Below, piece after piece: positions 36,515 through 45,416 of a stretch of DNA of 64,000 bases. The DNA comes from DATDCV01 sp036524155 (GTDB taxonomy: Bacteria; Verrucomicrobiota; Verrucomicrobiia; Limisphaerales; UBA8199). Where the stretch lies: positions 1 to 64,000 of the forward strand of contig DATDCV010000045.1 in NCBI GenBank assembly GCA_036524155.1, written 5' to 3'. How positions within the stretch are numbered: the first letter of the stretch is position 1; each line of letters begins with the position of its first letter. A program made the position numbers and the translations under genes. Under the pieces are notes generated by a model. That model saw only the letters and a list, made by a program, of their open reading frames with translations. It ran no database searches and had not been told where the DNA came from.

Positions 36515-37261
36515 ATGGAATCGAAAGTCGCAGAGTTACCGCTCTCCCACAAGGCGTGGGCGTGGTTTGAAAAGAACCAAAAGCAGGCGGTTATGGGCGC
36601 CGCGATAGTGGTCGCGGTGGGGCTGGTTGTCTGGTTTTTAGCCTGGAAGCGGGCAGAAACGCAGGTCCAGGCCGCCAACGCGCTTTCCAATGTCGCGGTC
36701 AGCTCCACTACCGGTGGCGGCCAGGAGACCACGCCCCAGGCCTACCTGAAAATTACGGCGGATTACCCGAACTCCAAGGCCGCGGCCCGGGCGCTTTTGC
36801 TGGCCGCGGGCGGCCTCTTCACCGAAGGCAAGTACGCCGACGCGCAAGCTCAGTTCGAGCGTTTCACCAGGGAGTACCGTTCCAGCGATCTCCTCGGGGA
36901 AGCGCTGGTGGGGATCGCCTCTTGCCTGGAAGCACAAGGCAAAGTTGACCAGGCCGTCACGGCCTACAAGGAATTAATCTCGCGGCATCCGGCCGACAGC
37001 GTCATTCCCCAAGCCAAGTTTTCTCTGGGTGGCCTGTATGAGGTGCAGAAACGGCCGGAATTGGCGCGGGACATGTACGAGCAGGTCGAGCGGGAGTCAC
37101 GGATGAGCATTCTGGGCAGTGAGGCAGGCATGCGGCTCGAGGAACTGGCCGAGAAGAATCCCAATCTCGCCGCCGCCGCGCTCACGCCTGCTCCCGCTGC
37201 CCCGATCCAGCTTTCCGTTCCCACCGGGACCAATCCGGCGGCGCAGGCTCCGAAGAAGTAA
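36515..37261 (+). CDS. Membrane-anchored TPR protein (YfgM-like)
   Basis: This 248-residue protein has one N-terminal transmembrane helix ('AVMGAAIVVAVGLVVWFLAW', about 25-44). TPR-like repeats follow in the periplasm: 'YLKITADYPNSKAAARALLL', 'GKYADAQAQFERFTREY' and 'GKVDQAVTAYKELISRHPAD'. The layout matches YfgM/TPR_21 proteins, periplasmic chaperone-type factors linked to the Sec translocon. The tail is Pro/Ala-rich. It precedes ugd by 56 bp. Confidence 0.75.
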   Translation: MESKVAELPLSHKAWAWFEKNQKQAVMGAAIVVAVGLVVWFLAWKRAETQVQAANALSNVAVSSTTGGGQETTPQAYLKITADYPNSKAAARALLLAAGGLFTEGKYADAQAQFERFTREYRSSDLLGEALVGIASCLEAQGKVDQAVTAYKELISRHPADSVIPQAKFSLGGLYEVQKRPELARDMYEQVERESRMSILGSEAGMRLEELAEKNPNLAAAALTPAPAAPIQLSVPTGTNPAAQAPKK

Positions 37262-37317
37262 CCCGGCAAGCCCGATTCACCCCCTGCGCAGGGATGCAGG
37301 CGGCGTTTGCTCATGGT

Positions 37318-38607
37318 ATGAAACTGACAATAATCGGAACAGGGTACGTGGGCCTGGTAACGGGCACGTGCTTCGCGGAGGTCGGCCACCGGGTCATTTG
37401 CGTCGATAACGACGCCGCCAAGGTAAAAGTGCTGCGGGCGGGCGGCATTCCCATTTACGAGCCCGGCCTCGAGGACCTCGTCAAGGCCAACGTCGCGGCC
37501 GGACGGTTAAGCTTTTCCACCAGCACCGCCGAGGGCGTCGAGAACTCGGATGTGATCTTCATCGCCGTGCCAACCCCGCCTCAGGCCGACGGCTCGGTCG
37601 ACCTCAGCTTCATCGAAAAAGTCGCGCGCGAAATTGCCGCGGCCATGACCAGCTACAAAATTGTCGTCGATAAAAGCACCGTGCCCGTCCAGACGGGCGA
37701 CAAGGTCGCCGAAACCATTAAACGCTACTGCAAGGCGAAGGTGGACTTCGATGTCGTCAGCAACCCCGAGTTCCTGCGCGAGGGATTCGCGGTCGAAGAC
37801 CTGATGCACCCGGACCGGGTCGTTATCGGCGCGCGGTCGCAACGACCGGTGCCCGCCATGAAGCAGGTTTATGCCCCGTTCAAAGCCCCGATCATCGTCA
37901 CCGACATCAATTCGGCTGAGCTAATCAAGCACGCTTCCAACTCCTTCCTGGCGCTCAAGATCTCTTATGTCAACGCGCTGTCGGTCATCTGCGAGGCCAC
38001 GGGCGCCAACATCCAGGAAGTCGCCAGCGGCATGGGAATGGACGAACGGATCGGACGCCGGTTTCTGGACGCCTCCCTGGGGTTTGGCGGGAGCTGTTTT
38101 CCAAAGGACTTGAGCGCCTTCGTCAAGATCGCCGAGCAGATCGGATACAACTTCGGGCTGCTGAAAGAAGTGCAGAAAATCAACGCCGAGCAGATGAGCC
38201 GGTTTGTCAAGAAAATCGCCGACACTCTCTGGGTGCTCAAAGACAAACGAATCGGCGTGCTCGGGCTCGCTTTCAAGCAAAACACGGACGACGTCCGGAT
38301 GTCGCCGGCCATCGATCTTTGTCTGCGCCTGCAGAAGGAAGGCGCGATCTTGCGCGTGCACGACCCGAAGGCGATGGAGAAAGCCCGCGCGGTGCTGCAA
38401 GATGTGACGTTTGTGGCGGACATGAACGAAGTCGCCGAGGGATGCGACGCGCTGGTGGTCGCGACCGAGTGGGAGGAGTTCAAGAAGCTCGACCTCGAGC
38501 GCGCCCGCAAGGCGCTGACGCACCCCATCTTGTTCGATGGCCGCAACCTGTTCGAGCCCGCCGACCTCGAGCGGCTGGGCTTCATCTACAAAAGCATCGG
38601 GCGGTGA
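37318..38607 (+). CDS. ugd: UDP-glucose 6-dehydrogenase
   Basis: This enzyme oxidises UDP-glucose to UDP-glucuronate for polysaccharide or LPS synthesis. The 429-residue sequence has the Rossmann start 'MKLTIIGTGYVGLVTGTCFA', 'VDKSTVPVQTGD', 'SNPEFLREGFAVEDLMHPDR', the catalytic Cys in 'GFGGSCFPKDLSAF', and 'VLGLAFKQNTDDVRMSPA'. The ATG at 37318 is directly before the nucleotide-binding strand. It is complete. Confidence 0.96.
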   Translation: MKLTIIGTGYVGLVTGTCFAEVGHRVICVDNDAAKVKVLRAGGIPIYEPGLEDLVKANVAAGRLSFSTSTAEGVENSDVIFIAVPTPPQADGSVDLSFIEKVAREIAAAMTSYKIVVDKSTVPVQTGDKVAETIKRYCKAKVDFDVVSNPEFLREGFAVEDLMHPDRVVIGARSQRPVPAMKQVYAPFKAPIIVTDINSAELIKHASNSFLALKISYVNALSVICEATGANIQEVASGMGMDERIGRRFLDASLGFGGSCFPKDLSAFVKIAEQIGYNFGLLKEVQKINAEQMSRFVKKIADTLWVLKDKRIGVLGLAFKQNTDDVRMSPAIDLCLRLQKEGAILRVHDPKAMEKARAVLQDVTFVADMNEVAEGCDALVVATEWEEFKKLDLERARKALTHPILFDGRNLFEPADLERLGFIYKSIGR

Positions 38608-38690
38608 CAGGCAATGTTGAGCTCCGCCTGGTTCATCCCCAGCCTTTTCTGTGGCTCCGCCTCCTATGAACCGGGCATGGTCCTCCTACC

Positions 38691-38797
38691 CCGGCGCGCG
38701 GACTTCAGTCCGCAGCAATGCCCGAGTGACGTTTGGGCTTGGATTGCCGAAGCGCCCGGTTCGCGGAAGTTGCTGCGGACTGAAGTCCGCGCGCCGG
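38691..38797. repeat. 28-bp perfect inverted repeat with nested palindromes
   Basis: Arms at 38691-38718 and 38770-38797 are perfect reverse complements; each contains the smaller palindrome GCGGACTTCAGTCCGC. Total length (107 bp) and nested design mirror the 111-bp MITE-like family, but the sequence differs. No flanking direct repeat was seen. It lies between ugd and mutT. Confidence 0.7.
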
Positions 38798-38876
38798 CCG
38801 CCGGTTTCATCTTCCCAATGCGTGCGCCGGAGCTGAGGGATGTTCTCGCCAGGCCTCAGCCCGTGCCCCCCGGCGT

Positions 38877-39293
38877 ATGAGTCCAATCGAAGTGGCCGCC
38901 GGTCTGGTATTCCGGGGCGGCAAGCTGCTAATCACCCAGCGCTATGCCGACGCCCATCTTGGCGGGCTGTGGGAGTTCCCCGGCGGCAAACGCGAGCCGC
39001 CAGAGTCCTTCGAGGACTGCTTAGTTCGCGAATTACGCGAGGAGTTGGGCATCGAAGTCACCGTCGGCGCTTTGATCGAAACAATTACTCATGCATACCC
39101 GGAAAAGACCGTTCACCTGCAATTCTTCCATTGTGAATGGTTACAGAATGAGCCTCAGCAGCTAGGCTGTCCCGCTTTCCGGTGGATCAGCCGGGAACAG
39201 TTGGCCGAATTTCACTTCCCGGCGGCCGACGCCCAACTATTGGAGAGGTTGCGCTCCGAGCCACAGCTTTGGCAGAGCCGCCACGGCCGTTAG
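38877..39293 (+). CDS. mutT: Nudix hydrolase, MutT-like 8-oxo-dGTP diphosphatase
   Basis: This 138-residue protein has a full Nudix box (Gx5Ex7REUxEExGU) read as 'GGKREPPES' through 'VRELREELGI' (about 35-57). 'VAAGLVFRGGKLLITQR' and 'GGLWEFPGGK' are typical of MutT enzymes that hydrolyse 8-oxo-dGTP and so prevent mutations. Start at 38877. Confidence 0.9.
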   Translation: MSPIEVAAGLVFRGGKLLITQRYADAHLGGLWEFPGGKREPPESFEDCLVRELREELGIEVTVGALIETITHAYPEKTVHLQFFHCEWLQNEPQQLGCPAFRWISREQLAEFHFPAADAQLLERLRSEPQLWQSRHGR

Positions 39294-39323
39294 CAGGCTG
39301 CCACAAGTCCCTTTTCTTACACC

Positions 39324-40496
39324 TCAAAGCTTCCCGTAGAACTCCTCAACTATCTTGCAGAAGTTATTCTCGCCAACATTGATGATGCCCATCTCGCGCC
39401 GGGCGTTTTCCTCCGAATCGCTGGCATGCGCCGCGTTCACCATGATCGTCTGGCCGAATTCGCGGCGGATGGAGCCCGGCGGGGCCTTCGAAGGATCGGT
39501 CGGGCCGAGGACGTCGCGGATCTTGCCTACCGCGCCTACTCCCTCATACACGAGGGCGATGCACTTTTCGGTGCCGGGCGAGGTCATCGCGTCCGGCGAC
39601 GTTTCGGACGGCGCCCGGCCGGACATGAATCTCACAATGTTCTCGAACTGGTTATCGCCGAAGATAGGCCCCAGCACCGTTCCGAGTTGTTTTTCCTCCT
39701 GGGGGCCAATCTTTAGCCCAAGTTCTTTCTCGATCGCCGCACGGGCTTTGCCGGCCACCATGTCTTTCAACTTGGTGCGCAACACCTCACGCACTGGCCC
39801 GTAAAACTCCATCGCCTGGGCGACGCTCATCCGATGGACTTTGACCGCGACAATGAACAACCCGGTGCGCGAGAAAAAATCGATCATGTTGCCGGGCCGG
39901 CCGGTCGGAAAGCGGAAATTCTCCGGCTTAATCAACACCAGCGTGCGCTGGCCCTTCTCTTTGGCCTGGTAGGCAATCACGTTTTCGAGCACGCCGCCGT
40001 CGCTGCCCGAATAACGCGCCCAAATCTTGAGCTTGGACTCGGCTTCCTCGGGGGTTGGAGCCGCCAGCACCGCCGGTTCAAAGTAGCGGACCTGGCCGTC
40101 GTCATCCGTGATCAGGTCGCCATAGGTGTCGCGAATGGTCTCCCCCGTGCGCCGATCCGGGCTGATGTTACCCACCACCGACCGGGTCTTTCGTACCGCT
40201 CCCTCGCCTTGAAATAGCAGCATCATCACGCGCCGGCGCCGCCCCGACTTGGGATCAGGGGAGAAATTCTGGAGGATGTAATTGTAGAGGAGTTCCTGGA
40301 TTCGGCGGTCCTGCGGATCGTTGGCAGAGATGGTCTCGGCGGCATAGTCTTTCACCAGCTCGGGGCTGGGCGCGAACATGCGCGCACCCACGAGTTCCAC
40401 CCCCGTTCGCGTAATCAATCGGCTCAGGATACCCCCCGTCCGCGACTTGTACAGCGAGTAGGGGGTAATGATGACGTAAGCGAGTTCTTGAGCCAT
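39324..40496 (-). CDS. Tandem nucleoside-diphosphate-kinase-like protein
   Basis: This 390-residue protein contains two NDK-like halves. In the second (about 185-372) 'LVLIKPENF', 'KIRDVLGPTDPSKAPPGSIR' and 'NAAHASDSEENARRE' keep the catalytic-His motif N..H.SDS. In the first half 'RKTRSVVGNISPDRRTGETI' aligns with the same loop, but no His follows, so it appears inactive. Canonical NDK has ~140 residues. An upstream GTG at 40505 would overlap the DUF5679 gene stop; the ATG at 40496 is preferred. Confidence 0.82.
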   Translation of the reverse strand: MAQELAYVIITPYSLYKSRTGGILSRLITRTGVELVGARMFAPSPELVKDYAAETISANDPQDRRIQELLYNYILQNFSPDPKSGRRRRVMMLLFQGEGAVRKTRSVVGNISPDRRTGETIRDTYGDLITDDDGQVRYFEPAVLAAPTPEEAESKLKIWARYSGSDGGVLENVIAYQAKEKGQRTLVLIKPENFRFPTGRPGNMIDFFSRTGLFIVAVKVHRMSVAQAMEFYGPVREVLRTKLKDMVAGKARAAIEKELGLKIGPQEEKQLGTVLGPIFGDNQFENIVRFMSGRAPSETSPDAMTSPGTEKCIALVYEGVGAVGKIRDVLGPTDPSKAPPGSIRREFGQTIMVNAAHASDSEENARREMGIINVGENNFCKIVEEFYGKL

Positions 40497-40501
40497 AGGC
40501 T

Positions 40502-40708
40502 TCACGCCGCCGATGGTTTGCCCGGCGCTGGCGCCGCTGGCTCTACAACCGCTGAGGCGCTGCCTTTACCCCCCAGGATTTTGAACATCACCGTCCCGCA
40601 GGTCGGACATTTGCCTTTGATCGCTTTACGCCCGTTCTTCATCGTCTCTTCAACCGCATCGATGATTTCCTTTTTGGCTTTGCACTTGACGCAGTATCCT
40701 TCGGGCAT
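40502..40708 (-). CDS. DUF5679-type zinc-ribbon protein
   Basis: This 68-residue protein has paired cysteines in 'GYCVKCKAKKEI' and 'KGKCPTCGTVMFKILGG', forming a zinc ribbon. 'VEETMKNGRKAIKGKCPTCG' is the DUF5679 core. The tail is Ala/Pro-rich. It directly precedes the NDK-like gene and is likely cotranscribed. Function unknown. Confidence 0.82.
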   Translation of the reverse strand: MPEGYCVKCKAKKEIIDAVEETMKNGRKAIKGKCPTCGTVMFKILGGKGSASAVVEPAAPAPGKPSAA

Positions 40709-40761
40709 AGAAATTTATTGCTGCCGGGCGCTGCATTGCGCCGCGGCAGTGACATAAATAG

Positions 40762-40789
40762 GTTATTCAGCCCTGCTGACAGCCGTCAA
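40762..40789 (-). promoter_or_regulatory. Candidate promoter for the DUF5679-NDK operon
   Basis: On the minus strand TTGACG (40789-40784) is followed after 16 bp by AATAAC (40767-40762), about 55 bp before the DUF5679 ATG. A further AT-rich stretch spans 40845-40905. The 40709-41123 gap otherwise holds only a palindrome at 41021. Confidence 0.4.
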
Positions 40790-41020
40790 CTGGGAACTGG
40801 CCTTGGGTAGGTTGGGAGCAAGAACGGCGTAGAGAGGGTTACTGTATCGTTAAACTAAAACCGTTATTTACACTAAGTCGTTTATTATAAACCGATTATA
40901 AGCAAACGGATGTGAGAAAGCACATCAATGTAACAATCCCAGTCCTCCAAGGCGACGTGGCGGAAAGCCGGAAAAGCCGTGACGGCATACCCCAGTTCGG
41001 ACGTTTTACGCTTGCCGGGT

Positions 41021-41098
41021 AGTAGCGCCGACATGTTGTCGGCTTGTGCCGTCCAGGCGGTATAAGCCGACAACTTCTCTGCGCTCCGGTCTATAGAC
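41021..41098. repeat. Palindromic element with GACATGTTGTC core
   Basis: Arms GCGCCGACATGTTGTCGGCT and AAGCCGACAACTTCTCTGCG plus GCTCCGG resemble the 111-bp family but with a different mini-hairpin; the right arm has decayed. It shares this core with the copy at 47058. Confidence 0.55.
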
Positions 41099-41123
41099 AC
41101 CCCGCACGACGCAAATACCTGGG

Positions 41124-42611
41124 CTACGGTGCAATCGTGATATCTCTCAGGCTCGTCTTCAAGATTTTGCCAGTCGCGTTGCGCGGAAGTGCGGGCAATT
41201 GCACGATCTTTCGCGGCACTTTGTAGTCCGCCAACTTTCTGCGCACAAAATGCTGCATTGCTTTCTCATCGAGGGCAGCGTTGTCATTGGCGGAGACGAA
41301 AGCGATCGGCTGTTCCCCTTTGCGCGAATCGGGCTTTCCGACCACCGCCGCCTCGCGGACGCCGGGAAATTGATAGAGAACCTCCTCAATTTCGCGCGGA
41401 TAGACGTTGATGCCGTTGACCAGCAGCATGTCCTTTTTGCGGTCGGTGATATAATAATAACCGTCCGTGTCGCGGTAGCCAATATCGCCCGTCAACAACC
41501 AGCCGTTACGGATAGCCTTGGCGGTCTCGGCAGGCTGGTTCCAATAACCAAGCATGACGTTGCCGCCGCGGACACAAACCTCGCCAACCTGGGTTGCCTC
41601 GAGGTGTTTGCCGGAATCGTCCTGGATGCTGACCTCCACGTGCGGGATCGGGAGCCCGATGGACCCCGCCTTGCGGGTGCCATCCAGGGGGTTCTTCGTC
41701 ACGACTGGGCTGGCCTCGCTCAAGCCGTAACCCTCAATCAGCGGGATGTGGAATTTGTCCTCGAATTCGCGCAACACCTGGACCGGCAAGGGCGCAGCGC
41801 CGCTGACGCAGAGGCGCAGGGGCAGCGGCACCGGAATGGACGCGTTGACCATGCTGCGGTAAAATTGCGGAATGGCGGGCAGGGCGGTGGCCCGCCGTTG
41901 AATGATCTCCTGGAGTGTGTTGCGAACCGGGTGGAGCGATTTGACCAGCACGATTGAGCCGCCGACAATCAGCGGCAGCAACATGCCGACGGTTAACATA
42001 TAACTGTGGAACAGCGGCAGCAGGACAGCAAACCTGTCTCCCTCGACCGTCTGCAGCACGATCCGGCAGCTTTCGACATTATGCAGCAAGTTCCCGTGGG
42101 AAAGCATGGCGCCTTTGGGACGGCCCGTAGTTCCCGACGTGTAAATGAGCACCGCCAGCTCAGATTCGGAGGAGCGGAAATCCTCGGTCGGGCGGTGGGC
42201 GGCGCTCTCCCCGGCAGGGAGATCTTCAACTTTGAACAGTTGCAGGTTTTGGCGTGTCGCCGTCAGCGTCCGGAAATGGCTGCCCAGCTCGGCGTCGGTG
42301 ACCAGCACATTGATCCCGGCATCCCCCAGGATGTAGCTGACTTCATCAGTTTTCAGAAAATTGTTGATGGGGACGACCACCGCCCCGGCGTCCAGGATCC
42401 CAAAAAAGGCCGGAATAAACTCCGGGCAGTTCTTCAGCCACAAGCCGACGCGATCGCCGGGGTTCACAGCGAAGTGGTTCTTCAGCCGGCGCGAAATGAC
42501 GCGGGTTTGGGACCAAAGCTCCTGGTAGGAGTATTCCCGTTCGCCCCAGAAAAGGGCGATCTTCTGTTTGTGCTTAAGTGCGGAGCTCGCGAACGCGCTG
42601 ACCAGGTTCAT
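41124..42611 (-). CDS. Acyl-CoA synthetase (AMP-forming)
   Basis: This 495-residue ANL-superfamily enzyme activates a carboxylic acid, probably a fatty acid, through an acyl-AMP. Motifs: the P-loop-like 'LIYTSGTTGRPKGAMLSHGN', 'IPLIEGYGLSEASPVVT', 'WLLTGDIGYRDTDGYYYITD', 'KDMLLVNGINVYPREIEEVL' and the catalytic C-terminal Lys in 'RNATGKILKTSLRD'. The pattern matches long-chain fatty-acid-CoA ligases (FadD/LcfB). Single gene; complete. Confidence 0.92.
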   Translation of the reverse strand: MNLVSAFASSALKHKQKIALFWGEREYSYQELWSQTRVISRRLKNHFAVNPGDRVGLWLKNCPEFIPAFFGILDAGAVVVPINNFLKTDEVSYILGDAGINVLVTDAELGSHFRTLTATRQNLQLFKVEDLPAGESAAHRPTEDFRSSESELAVLIYTSGTTGRPKGAMLSHGNLLHNVESCRIVLQTVEGDRFAVLLPLFHSYMLTVGMLLPLIVGGSIVLVKSLHPVRNTLQEIIQRRATALPAIPQFYRSMVNASIPVPLPLRLCVSGAAPLPVQVLREFEDKFHIPLIEGYGLSEASPVVTKNPLDGTRKAGSIGLPIPHVEVSIQDDSGKHLEATQVGEVCVRGGNVMLGYWNQPAETAKAIRNGWLLTGDIGYRDTDGYYYITDRKKDMLLVNGINVYPREIEEVLYQFPGVREAAVVGKPDSRKGEQPIAFVSANDNAALDEKAMQHFVRRKLADYKVPRKIVQLPALPRNATGKILKTSLRDITIAP

Positions 42612-42665
42612 TCGACCTGATTATAGCGGTACCGTTGCACGAGGAAACGGAAAATGCCATCGCGA

Positions 42666-42771
42666 AGTATCGCCTCAGTCTTGGGTCGGAGCGCCGATTT
42701 TTAATCGGCTTAAGCGCGCCGACGGCCGCGTGTAAGCCGAGTGCAACTCGGCGCTCCGACCCAGAGAGGAT
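42666..42771 (-). mobile_element. MITE-like palindromic element, copy F
   Basis: This 106-bp element has mini-hairpins GCCGATTTTTAATCGGC and GCCGAGTGCAACTCGGC. The distal end of the right arm is shortened. It is flanked by a perfect 9-bp direct repeat CCATCGCGA at 42657-42665 and 42772-42780. Confidence 0.85.
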
Positions 42772-42837
42772 CCATCGCGAGGCGACGGCGGGACGGTTTT
42801 GCCTTCCGCTTTGGGTGCCTGTCCTTATATTCCGGTC

Positions 42838-43896
42838 GTGGTCGATACAGAACAAAAGCTCGAGGCCTTTTTGCCGATGCTACGCGCGGCTACGTGGGTC
42901 GCGTTGGACACGGAAGCCGACAGCCTGCATGCCTACCCGGAGAAGGTATGCCTGATTCAGATCAGCACCGCGGCCGGAGACCGCCTGGTGGACCCTTTGG
43001 CGGGAATCAATTTGGCGGACTTTCTGGACGCGCTCTCCGGGCAGGAATTGCTGATGCATGGAGCCGACTACGACCTCCGGCTCTTACGCAAGCATCACGA
43101 GTTCGTGCCGAGCGCGATTTTTGACACCATGCTGGCGGCCAGGCTGCTGGGTTTGCGCCGGTTCAGTCTCAGTGACCTGGTCGAGAGTTACCTGGGAGTG
43201 AGGCTGGAGAAGGGACCCCAGAAGGCCAATTGGGCGTTGCGCCCGCTCACTGAGCGGATGGAGAAGTACGCGCGCAATGACACCCATTACCTGAAGCCCG
43301 TGGCGGACAGGCTCAAGAGTGAGCTGCACGAAAAGGGACGGGAGGCCTGGCACCAGGAGTCATGCGCGCGGCTGATCACGGACTGCACGCAGGCCCGTCC
43401 CGCCGACCTTGACTCGGTTTGGCGCGTTAAAGGCAGCCACCTGCTGGGCCGGCCCGCGCTCGCGGTTTTGCGGGAGTTGTGGCGCTGGCGGGAAACGGAA
43501 GCGATCCGCGCGAATAAACCGCCATTTTTTGTGCTCAGCCACCAGAGCCTGACGGAAATTGCGGCCGCCGCGGCCGCGCAGCGACCAATCGAGCCCTTAA
43601 CGCCCCGGCACCTCTCGGACCGGCGCCGGAGCGGGCTGGCCAAGGCGGTCACGCGGGGGCTCAGTGTTCCACCCGAGCACCATCCTAAGCTGCCGAAAAC
43701 CGGCGGTCGCAGACCGAGTGAAGCCGAGCGGCGGCGGTACGTGGAACTCCAAAAGCGCCGCGACACCCAGGCCGCCAAGCTCGGCATTGACCCGACGCTC
43801 ATTGCCAGCCGGGCGCTGCTGTCTGAGCTGGCCCAAAACCGAGAACCGGATTCGACCCAGTTAATGAACTGGCAGAGGGATTTGCTGGAAGGATAA
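42838..43896 (+). CDS. rnd: Ribonuclease D-like 3'-5' exoribonuclease
   Basis: This ~352-residue DEDDy exonuclease trims tRNA and other RNA 3' ends. Exo motifs: 'WVALDTEADSLHAYPEK' (D.E), 'LLMHGADYDLRLL' (second Asp) and 'EKYARNDTHYLKPVADRL' (Tyr and Asp). An HRDC-like region ('ALAVLRELWRWRETEAIRAN') follows at ~200-280. The start is uncertain: the GTG at 42838 begins near the first strand; a TTG at 42799 would add 13 residues. Confidence 0.9.
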   Translation: MVDTEQKLEAFLPMLRAATWVALDTEADSLHAYPEKVCLIQISTAAGDRLVDPLAGINLADFLDALSGQELLMHGADYDLRLLRKHHEFVPSAIFDTMLAARLLGLRRFSLSDLVESYLGVRLEKGPQKANWALRPLTERMEKYARNDTHYLKPVADRLKSELHEKGREAWHQESCARLITDCTQARPADLDSVWRVKGSHLLGRPALAVLRELWRWRETEAIRANKPPFFVLSHQSLTEIAAAAAAQRPIEPLTPRHLSDRRRSGLAKAVTRGLSVPPEHHPKLPKTGGRRPSEAERRRYVELQKRRDTQAAKLGIDPTLIASRALLSELAQNREPDSTQLMNWQRDLLEG

Positions 43897-43903
43897 GGCA
43901 GAC

Positions 43904-45106
43904 TCAGCGCACCACTTCAAACGCAAAGCCTTTCAGGTACTCGGTTTCGGGGATCATCGGGATCACGGGGTGATCCGGGCTTTGGGCGTAGCTGGCCGCG
44001 CGACGCAGGATCCGCCGGGCGTCGAAGGCCGCGGCCAGGACAGTGTCCTGGAACAGGTTGGCGGCGACATGGTGCGAGCAGCAAAATGTCGCCAGGATTC
44101 CGCCGGGTTTGATGAGTTTCAGCGCGCGCAGGTGTATTTCTTTGTAGCCGCGCAACGCGTCAGGCACCGCGGCGCGATTTCGAGTGAACGAGGGAGGGTC
44201 CAGGATGATCAGGTCCCATTTGGGCAACACTTTCTCATGCGGACCGGCAGTGGTCTGGCCCTTGAGCCAATCGAACACGTTCGCCGTCTCCAGCGAGCAT
44301 TTGTCGCTCAGACCATTCACCGCGGCGTTGCGGGTCGCCGCGGCCAAGGCGTCTGCGCTTTGATCGATCAAATGGACATGAGCCGCTCCGGCCGCTGCGG
44401 CGTGGAGGCCAAACCCGCCCAGGAAGCTGAAACAATCCAGCACCTGGCCGCCCCTGGCAAATTGGGACACGAGCCGATAGTTGACCTGTTGGTCGAGATA
44501 AAGACCCGTTTTGTGGCCGCTGAGGAGGTCGGTCTCGAATCTTAGCCCGTTGAGGTTGACGGGCACCGGGCCGTCGAGTTGCCCGGTCAGCACGCCCTGG
44601 GCCTCGGCGAGTCCTTCAAACTTCCTGGATGAAACATCGCTGCGCTCCAAAATCGCGCGCGGGGAACAAATCTCCTTCAACGCCGCAACGATCACACTCT
44701 TCCGCTGGTCCATGCCGAGCGACGAGAGCTGCAGCACGAGCACATCTTCGTATTTGTCGATGATCAGGCCGCTGAGAAAGTCGCTTTCCGCGTTTACCAC
44801 CCGAAACGAGGTGGCGCCCGGCAGATAACGCTCCCGGACCGCCAAGGCCTGCCTGATGCGTTCGGCGAAGAAAGCTTGATCGAGCTCAACGCGCTGGGTC
44901 GCCAGCACCCGAACATTAATCCTGGACTTCGCATTATAGACCCCGACACCGAGGAAACGCTGGCGATGGTCTTTGATCTGCACCAGGTCGCCGTCGGCGG
45001 CGGGATGAGTCAACCGGAGCACCGAGCCGTGGTAGATCCACGGGTGCCCGGCCACGATCCGGTCTGCTTCGCCGGGTTTGAGCAGGACGGTCGGCAGTGT
45101 TTCCAT
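43904..45106 (-). CDS. RlmI-like class I SAM-dependent methyltransferase
   Basis: This 400-residue protein has an N-terminal PUA domain ('VLLKPGEADRIVAGHPWIYH') and a Rossmann methyltransferase domain: 'GQVLDCFSFLGGFGLHAAAA', 'WDLIILDPPSFTRNRAAV' (the LDPP catalytic loop) and 'GGILATFCCSHHV'. This architecture is that of 23S rRNA m5C methyltransferase RlmI. It converges on the RNase D gene with an 7-bp gap. Confidence 0.9.
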   Translation of the reverse strand: METLPTVLLKPGEADRIVAGHPWIYHGSVLRLTHPAADGDLVQIKDHRQRFLGVGVYNAKSRINVRVLATQRVELDQAFFAERIRQALAVRERYLPGATSFRVVNAESDFLSGLIIDKYEDVLVLQLSSLGMDQRKSVIVAALKEICSPRAILERSDVSSRKFEGLAEAQGVLTGQLDGPVPVNLNGLRFETDLLSGHKTGLYLDQQVNYRLVSQFARGGQVLDCFSFLGGFGLHAAAAGAAHVHLIDQSADALAAATRNAAVNGLSDKCSLETANVFDWLKGQTTAGPHEKVLPKWDLIILDPPSFTRNRAAVPDALRGYKEIHLRALKLIKPGGILATFCCSHHVAANLFQDTVLAAAFDARRILRRAASYAQSPDHPVIPMIPETEYLKGFAFEVVR

Positions 45107-45189
45107 AATCAGGTGTTCGGGTCTTGCCGGTCGGCCGGCAGCCGGAAGATAAGATCACGGCCCGCGCTTGCCAAGCCGGGGTAACGAGG

Positions 45190-45303
45190 TACCCCCCCAT
45201 CAGTCTTGGGTCGGAGCGCCGAGTTGTACTCGGCTTAAGCGAGCCGATGGCCTCCTGTAAGCCGATTAGAAATCGGCGCTCCGACCCAAGGCTGAAGCGA
45301 TAC
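45190..45303 (+). mobile_element. MITE-like palindromic element, copy G
   Basis: This 114-bp element has mini-hairpins GCCGAGTTGTACTCGGC and GCCGATTAGAAATCGGC, orientation as A and B. It is flanked by a perfect 9-bp direct repeat GTAACGAGG at 45181-45189 and 45304-45312. It occupies most of the 45107-45416 gap. Confidence 0.88.
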
Positions 45304-45416
45304 GTAACGAGGCCGTTTGGTGTTGAACATCGGGGCATGGCGGTTCATTCTGAACATGGCGCGCTCAAAAGTCCTGCGCGCACAGTCGTGAGATGCATTC
45401 GCTCCATCAGCTTCGT

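Noticed and set aside
40885..41100. 71-codon minus-strand frame between DUF5679 and the acyl-CoA ligase
   Set aside because: It runs into the palindromic element at 41021 and has no protein-like pattern.
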